From Tillus elongatus (Eukaryota; Arthropoda; Insecta; Coleoptera; Cleridae), in assembly GCA_964006375.1 (NCBI GenBank), contig OZ023266.1:13900565-13964564 (forward strand): 64,000 bases of DNA, written 5' to 3'. Below, piece after piece: positions 58,606 through 64,000 of this stretch. The first letter of the stretch is position 1; every line of letters begins with the position of its first letter. Under the pieces are notes generated by a model that searched no databases, was not told where the DNA came from, and worked only from the letters and a program-made list of their open reading frames with translations. Made by a program: the position numbers and the translations under genes.

Positions 58606-60235
58606 CTTCGTTAATACCTCCGCTTGCGACCTTTAGTAGGCCATGCCGTTTTATTCGAAAAGCTCATGATTTTAGTATCAAACTATTAACTTGTCGAACG
58701 TGTGGTTATGAATCCTCGTTCTTTCCTGAAGCATCCAGTTTTGTAAGGCCCACCAGGCAGGTATACAATCTTCAACTATTCAAGAAGCGAGTAAACTCCA
58801 TCTTGTGGTATAACAATTAAGTTCATGATGTCTTTGACAGACACAGGCTTCGTGTTTCATAAACTACTTCATAAAAGAAGCTCTAGTCAACACAGCGGAG
58901 GAACTGCAAGCACTGGTTCTAAGTGCAGAACCGAAAATTAGACTACGGCCAATCCGATTGCTGCAGAGAATTAGGAAACCAATGCAAAAGAAACTTAAAA
59001 TGTGTGTCGATAACGACAAACAGCGCTCTGAGCTGTTCCTCTAATATACCTACTTATGTTTACAAGTTTGTGTGTGCGACCCAATACTTTTGTCTAATGC
59101 AAAGTTAGGCTTGAAAATCTACATGCAAATTAATACTGGATCTTGCCTTTCGTTTACATTGTAAAACATAATACCAGCTGATTATAGTAATCATCGTTAT
59201 GTATGTCTTAAAAAAATCGATACGTTTGATATCGATTAGCGCTCTGTTTTCATTCATACTACCCTAGAATTATTTGTTACTTATTTAAGTTTTTATATCT
59301 GTCAGTATACGTCCGGAATATGGGCATTAATTAGAAAAAAAAAAACCGTAAAAACATACACTTTCAAAATAAGTTCCTCTGCCTTCAGTCTTGGCAGGTT
59401 TTTTAGTGTATCTATTTCTGGAACGTCTTTATTTTGACTATTTTAGACCTTATTTATGCCTTATAGCTTTCTTTAGCAGATATAATATCTAGTATACAAC
59501 AAATACCCATGAAAGACACATTTAGTTTGCCTAGATTTAGGTACCAGATACGATAGTATTAGACACATTATAACAGCACTTCCATGAATCTACCAGCAAA
59601 CAAAAAAATCAAGACCAAGACGCAAACAGCATCACAAAAGCATAAGTCTGTAGTTACGTATGCGAGACAGAATTAACAGTAAAGACCTATTATTTCAGAA
59701 ATGTTAATGATTTATTGTGATTTTTATTACGCCACCGCGGAGGGAACAAACATCTATTTTTGAAATTCCTTTCAACTCGTTGTCATTTTTTACTACACAA
59801 GACGAAACAGAGACAGACGAGACGACTGCTTTATTATTAGAGCAATATATTTTAGAGTTTTGTCGCAAAATCGTCAATATACATGTCAAGATTTAAATAT
59901 ACATGGTGATCATGTTCATATAAATGTTTGTTCACTTCTAAAACAGGTAAGAGGACATGAGAATTCATCACTTTTTTATTTATTTTATCGTCGGTCTATT
60001 TCCCCGACTATGGCCAATCACCGAGAGCAGTGTCGCCTCACAATCCTGGAAGTGTTGGCGAAACTCTGCCTTTCTGTAAGGAGGTAGGGGTATTTAACGT
60101 GTTAAATATCGCATGGACACGGGACCGACGGCTTTACGCCCCTCCGAAGGGCTGAACGTTCAGACATTCAACTTGCTCAAAGGCAATGCCACAACATCGG
60201 TTGATGTTAATTACACAGTATTTACTGAAAAAGTG
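58606..60235. other. Stretch without recognisable genes
   Basis: No domain is recognised. Short frames at 58596 and 58923 lack motifs. 60090-60180 has a GC-richer segment (GGACACGGGACCGACGGC) that may be the 5' flank of the following LINE. Confidence 0.4.
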
Positions 60236-60239
60236 AAAG

Positions 60240-61605
60240 GAAGACACTGGAAGTCTAGTCCAGTCTATATGTAAACAACGAAAAACCGAAGATTGTGTGC
60301 TTCACTAGATCTGGACACACTGCTGATAAGCTACATTTTACTTTTGAAGCAAGATCTTTGGAAATGGTAAATCAGTATACACACCTTGGCTTCCAATTCT
60401 CTTCTTCTTCCCTGTTTCTTTCCATGTCCAAAATGATGGTAGGCAGGTTGAGAATTTCGGTAGGTGCCCTAATTTCTCTGTTTGCCCGTACAAAAATTGT
60501 AGATCATCTGTCAAGGGTGCGCCTATACGACTCTATTATTGTGGGTTTAATACGCCACTGTTTTGGAGTTCGGGGTCTTCGATATTGCAATTTGCTTGAG
60601 AGGGTGCAGCTTGGTTTTATTAAGCATCTTTTTCACATCCCGCGATCTGCAGCCGATGCGATGGCCAGGCTTGAGTTTGGAACAATTCGTATACGCTATA
60701 CTGCTATTAGCCTAGCTTTTGGCCGGACGATCAAGCTTTGTGCGATGGATGATGGTCATTTATCCAAAATTTGTCTTAAACGTACGTTGACTCTTAGAGA
60801 TGCTCCTGCTAAATATAACTGGTGTGCACAGACTATTGAACCGCTTAGACATCTGACCATAGACTTTCCATGGGAAAATGTATCTCTCTTATAGCTAATC
60901 TCAAATCGGGCTGTAATTCTGCAAAAGTTACAGGATAGGCTACCGAAAACGACCGTCAGTTAGCCGCGAGGTCTTCTTATACAATCCTGTACATTCGACT
61001 AACATTCGCGGCGCAATTTTTCCTACCTTACCTCATGTTAGGATTGCCGTTCAGCTCGGTGTGTATCCTGGCTGAGTTACGAACCTCTTCGAGTAAATTT
61101 TTAAGTTAACAGCTAACGGTATCAATCACGTAATTAATCTTGATAGTTTCTGTACAGTCTGTAATATGAATAAACCAGAGTCTTTCGGGCACATCATGTT
61201 TGAGTGTACGGTCTACGAGCCGGTCCGCAATTCGACAATAAAAACTTTGAAAGATTATGATGGCCTGGCTAGTCTTGTCTAGTTCGGATAGGCACGGACT
61301 AATGGCGCTCTGCACGTGTGTTGGTACTGTGTGTAAGATTCGCTTCTTTTATATGGAGTGGTGAGAGCGAGGGAGAATCTACTGTTTTCTTATGTATAGA
61401 AAGTATTTTTTAAAGTAAGATTTGCATTACCACGATCATAAAATTTCTTTTTTTCTTTCGGTTGTTAATTTTTAAGTTTATATGAATGGGTTTAAAAACG
61501 AAAACTTTTGTAATTATAGAATAGTTAGTGAGGTTAAGTCATCCAAACTTTTGTAACAAGTTATACCATACTAGAAATAAATTATGATTGATTGATTGAT
61601 TGAAT
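60240..61605 (+). pseudogene. LINE C-terminal half with zinc-binding tail
   Basis: A 199-codon open frame (60295-60894) carries VNQYTHLGFQFSSS, then a helical thumb (RVRLYDSIIVGLIRHCFGV). After a frame break, LDSFCTVCNMNKPESFGHIM and FECTVYEPVR form a C-x2-C..H..C knuckle. These are the RT thumb and C-terminal zinc motif of non-LTR retrotransposons. The catalytic RT blocks are missing (5'-truncated). The 3' end is marked by an (ATTG)n run at about 61580-61603, the kind of short-unit tail some LINE clades have instead of poly(A). Confidence 0.75.
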
Positions 61606-61606
61606 C

Positions 61607-61667
61607 CAGTATCCCTCGCTTCAGAGGTACACGTTCTTACCCCTGGACCATCGAGGCTCTTCATCAC
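61607..61667 (-). repeat. tRNA-like sequence at a LINE 3' junction
   Basis: The minus strand reads GCCTCGATGGTCCAGGGGTA (acceptor strand and A box TGGTCCAGGGG), then a CCTC/GAGG stem and GGATTCAATC as a B box. The 3' acceptor strand is missing because the LINE tail starts there. Most likely a SINE head or tRNA pseudogene used as a LINE landing site. Confidence 0.5.
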
Positions 61668-61994
61668 CTTTAAGGGAGTTTTCTTGACTATGCTTGGATA
61701 TCTTTGGAACCAGCCATTTATTTAATAAATATATAAATTTGCTCTTTATATTATTTATACTTTGTGCATCAATGTTTCTATGTATTAGCGATTGCTAAAC
61801 CTAAATCGGTCCAATGCCTGTTAGCGAAATGTTATCAAACAACCTGATGTAATTAATGTTTAGCGACATCTACTCTGTTTTTTTTAAGTTTTATTGACAA
61901 ATTATATACGTTTCTAACTAAGGGATTTGTTTTTACAAACAATTCTTTTATTTTTCCCTGGATAAGTGGACCAAGTGAAGATTGGAATCTGTGA

Positions 61995-62180
61995 CAAACA
62001 CCGATAAGTACACTTGGAGAACTCAAATCACCTTAACATATTTTAACCACTTGACCATCGTTATACTAACGAAGTTGGTGTTTATGGGGGTTCCCCACGT
62101 TTTTTTGGGCGGGAGTGCCTGGTTGCGGGGGTGGCGGGATACTGAAGTGGCGGTCAGACGAGTGTACTTATAAGCACAGC
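61995..62180 (-). repeat. PLE-type hammerhead repeat, degraded palindrome
   Basis: CACCGATAAGTACACTTGGA at 61998 and GTGTACTTATAAGCAC at 62161 are the outer arms. The minus-strand core (CTTCGTTAGTATAACGATGG) retains only part of the motif. A GC-rich insertion (62085-62150) separates the arms. Confidence 0.5.
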
Positions 62181-62304
62181 ATAAGAACTATGCTGTGTTA
62201 TAAGTTTGATGGTTAATTGTGAGACTGAACTTTTTCCATGGAAACTTGTAAGTTTTCCTTCCAAAAAAGGTTTAGAACACTTTTATGCACTCAGTGAAGA
62301 TTGT

Positions 62305-62408
62305 AACCTGTGATCAGCACTGATGAATATACTTGGAGGACCCGAATCACCACAACACATCTTTTCAAAGACCTGAGATCGAAATTAGCGTCATCAGAGA
62401 ATGAAAAA
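62305..62408 (-). repeat. PLE-type hammerhead repeat, single arm
   Basis: CAGCACTGATGAATATACTT and ACACATCTTTTCAAAGACCT match the 50185 copy. The minus-strand core keeps CTGATGACGCTAATTTCGAT, with the second half of stem II deleted. Confidence 0.5.
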
Positions 62409-63080
62409 TTCTATTACTACTACTTTTATGCAAATCATTAATTGTTAGTGCCCTTACTTGGTAAAACCGTTTGTCTAATACATATGTAGAGACTCCTTCA
62501 ATAGCTCCACAATTGCTTGTTTTCTGCTCTGCAGCCCGTTTTGCCTTCACGGCACCGTCATGCGAAACTGACCGGAGAGTAGAAAATAAGCAACAGGCCA
62601 TGGGAGAAGCCTCTATATCTGTATTTAATTTTGTGCAAATTTAGTATTAATTTTTCAGTAAACGATGATTACTAGCTTAAGAAATTAGTAGCATGCAACT
62701 TTTAGAAATTTGTAAGATTATCAGCAAACTGGTCATGACCTATTATTATTATTATTATTATTATTATTAAGATTAGAGGTTGATTTATAGGGCAAAAAAA
62801 TAATTGAAGTGTGTCATATTTCTACTCGTTTTTACAATAATTATCTTAAAGAAAATTGATTGAAAAGGAGACATTTGATCATACTCCTGAAAAGGGATTG
62901 GCCCACAAAAGAACTTATACGGTTTAGCAAGTGAGCAAGAAGTTATCGTAGCTGTTTAAGTTGGCATGGCAGTGCTACAGGCCGCAGTACGTTTCATGTA
63001 TAATCATTTACATTGCAATTTCTGTCAATAAAAACTAGAGTTGACCTGCTACTGTATGTCATGGCACCCATACCATCATC
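62409..63080. other. Stretch with an (ATT)n microsatellite
   Basis: An (ATT)n tract lies at 62741-62769. No gene or other repeat is recognised. Confidence 0.45.
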
Positions 63081-63084
63081 CCCC

Positions 63085-63480
63085 GTGTAAGGACTCCTTC
63101 GAGGTAAATTGAGAACCGTTGTCACATAAGAGAATTTGGGGTACACCAAAGAGTAGGAAATTATGTTCCAAAAAGTTAATAGTCGAGGCAGACATAGCTT
63201 TGGATACTGGTTGCATTAAACAAGTTTCCTAAACCAGTCGGTGCAGACAAGAAGATATTGGTTGCGCTTTTTAGATCATGGAAAGGGACCCATAATATCG
63301 ACAGAGTTTAACTGAAACGGAAAATTTATGTTCCTAATAGACCAAGGGGTTTCTGATTTGAAAGTTTATTTGCATATTGTACAATGTTTTACCTGAAAAT
63401 GGACTGACCTCCTCATCTTAGGCCAGTAATAATATTCCGACAATCTTGCTAAAGTAACAGAATTAAAGTGAAACAAACGG
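63085..63480 (-). pseudogene. Ty3/gypsy-type retrotransposon integrase remnant
   Basis: The minus strand reads YYWPKMRRSV and a C-x2-C (zinc-binding domain), then a stretch containing SVDIMGPFP, an in-frame stop, NQYLLVCTDWF, and CDNGSQFTSK near plus 63103-63128. The VD..GP and CDNGSQF blocks carry the first two acidic residues of the DDE integrase core. Stops and frame changes show it is dead. No LTR, protease or envelope-like sequence is visible in the window. Confidence 0.75.
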
Positions 63481-64000
63481 TAGCTCGTCCTAACTCCACG
63501 GGGTCTGGCATGATCAGGTCTGTAGGTATCTTCACAGTATTAGGCAGGGAATATAATCGACTGTTTATGCTACTAAATTGTAGCAAGCGGTGTAAAATGA
63601 CATGTAGTCATGTCCCGACAGGAACTAATCCTGGAAAGAAAATCCGTTATATATGCATATTTTATACCAGCTCAAGTTTTTGTTACATTGCTTCAAAAAT
63701 AGCTGCAGGCAAAATACTATGTAGGTACTTAATTATAAAAATTATCTTTCTTGGTGGATTATAAAAGTTAAAAAATGCCATATGTAAACCAATAATATTA
63801 GTGGTTACAGTAGTAACACTTGTGGCAATACGATAGCAAATCAATATATTTGGGCAAAAATTTATTTTTCTGGTCTAACTACTTTTCAACAATATATGCT
63901 TCAGATTATATTTTGCTTAGACAAGATCATGCGATTTTGCAAAGATCTCGTCTTCTTGATTATACAATCACGATCGAGGCAATGGTTTCGCCATCGCTTG
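63481..64000. other. Terminal stretch without recognisable features
   Basis: A 98-codon plus-strand frame (63468-63764) overlaps the retrotransposon remnant in antisense and shows no domain. Nothing else is supported. Confidence 0.4.

Overview
The window looks like repeat-rich intergenic or intronic DNA from an arthropod, most likely an insect and probably not a fly. The basis is AT-rich DNA with more than 20 long (TA)n tracts, several insect-type Tc1/mariner transposons, Jockey/CR1-like and RNase H-bearing LINEs, Penelope-like element (PLE) debris, tRNA-headed SINEs and hAT ends. There are no operons, CRISPR arrays or bacterial features. I cannot name the order or species.

Only one piece looks like a host gene. 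It is a CpG-richer island at about 41.8-42.7 kb holding an initiator plus a correctly spaced DPE (predicted start 42152), a long 5' leader, a strong Kozak ATG at 42646 and 13 codons (MPRRKQDCPKRMK), ending at a GTAAGT splice donor at 42686. The N-terminus carries the R-R-K-Q-x-x-P NuRD/RBBP4-binding type of motif, in the MPRRKQ form seen in the teashirt/TSHZ zinc-finger family. That family also has a tiny first coding exon before a large intron. No later exon was recognised, so 42.7-64 kb is probably intron 1.

Layout. 0-11 kb: foldback repeats, a repeat with ACGCAGCAAGTGCG termini (here T1), composite T1+(TA)n elements, two PLE GIY-YIG fragments and a SINE. 11-13.8 kb: a long inverted repeat with a (TA)n core into which a DD41D mariner inserted at a TA. 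14-16.5 kb: T1/(TA)n composites. 16.8-20.2 kb: a LINE endonuclease fragment (+), a pogo-type transposase tail with a PHD finger (+) and a LINE reverse transcriptase (-). 20.8-22.5 kb: a 1-kb foldback with a GC-rich loop and dispersed repeats. 23.8-26.4 kb: a T1/(TA)n element, a 5S-rRNA-like scrap and a second LINE copy. 28-32 kb: a SINE, palindromes and a Tc1-like DD34E element whose giant inverted repeats are built of tandem units. 32.3-34.2 kb: a second copy of the DD41D mariner. 35-38 kb: a GTCT-type microsatellite repeat, a SINE, T1 and a PLE reverse transcriptase scrap. 38.2-41.4 kb: a different DD41D element with about 620-bp inverted repeats, a GT-AG intron and a MITE inside that intron. 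43.5-47.7 kb: two nearly complete T1/(TA)n composites. 49-63.5 kb: decayed LINEs, hAT elements (one with an 8-bp target duplication), a SINE, hammerhead-bearing PLE-type palindromes and a gypsy integrase remnant.

The most unusual material is a set of PLE-associated palindromic repeats that keep a hammerhead-ribozyme-like core with covarying stem II, a Helentron/HINE-like family in which a (TA)n tract is a structural part, and two DD41D transposon families with very long inverted repeats. Every transposon gene seen is broken by a stop, frameshift or deletion. All calls were made by reading the sequence; no database search was run.
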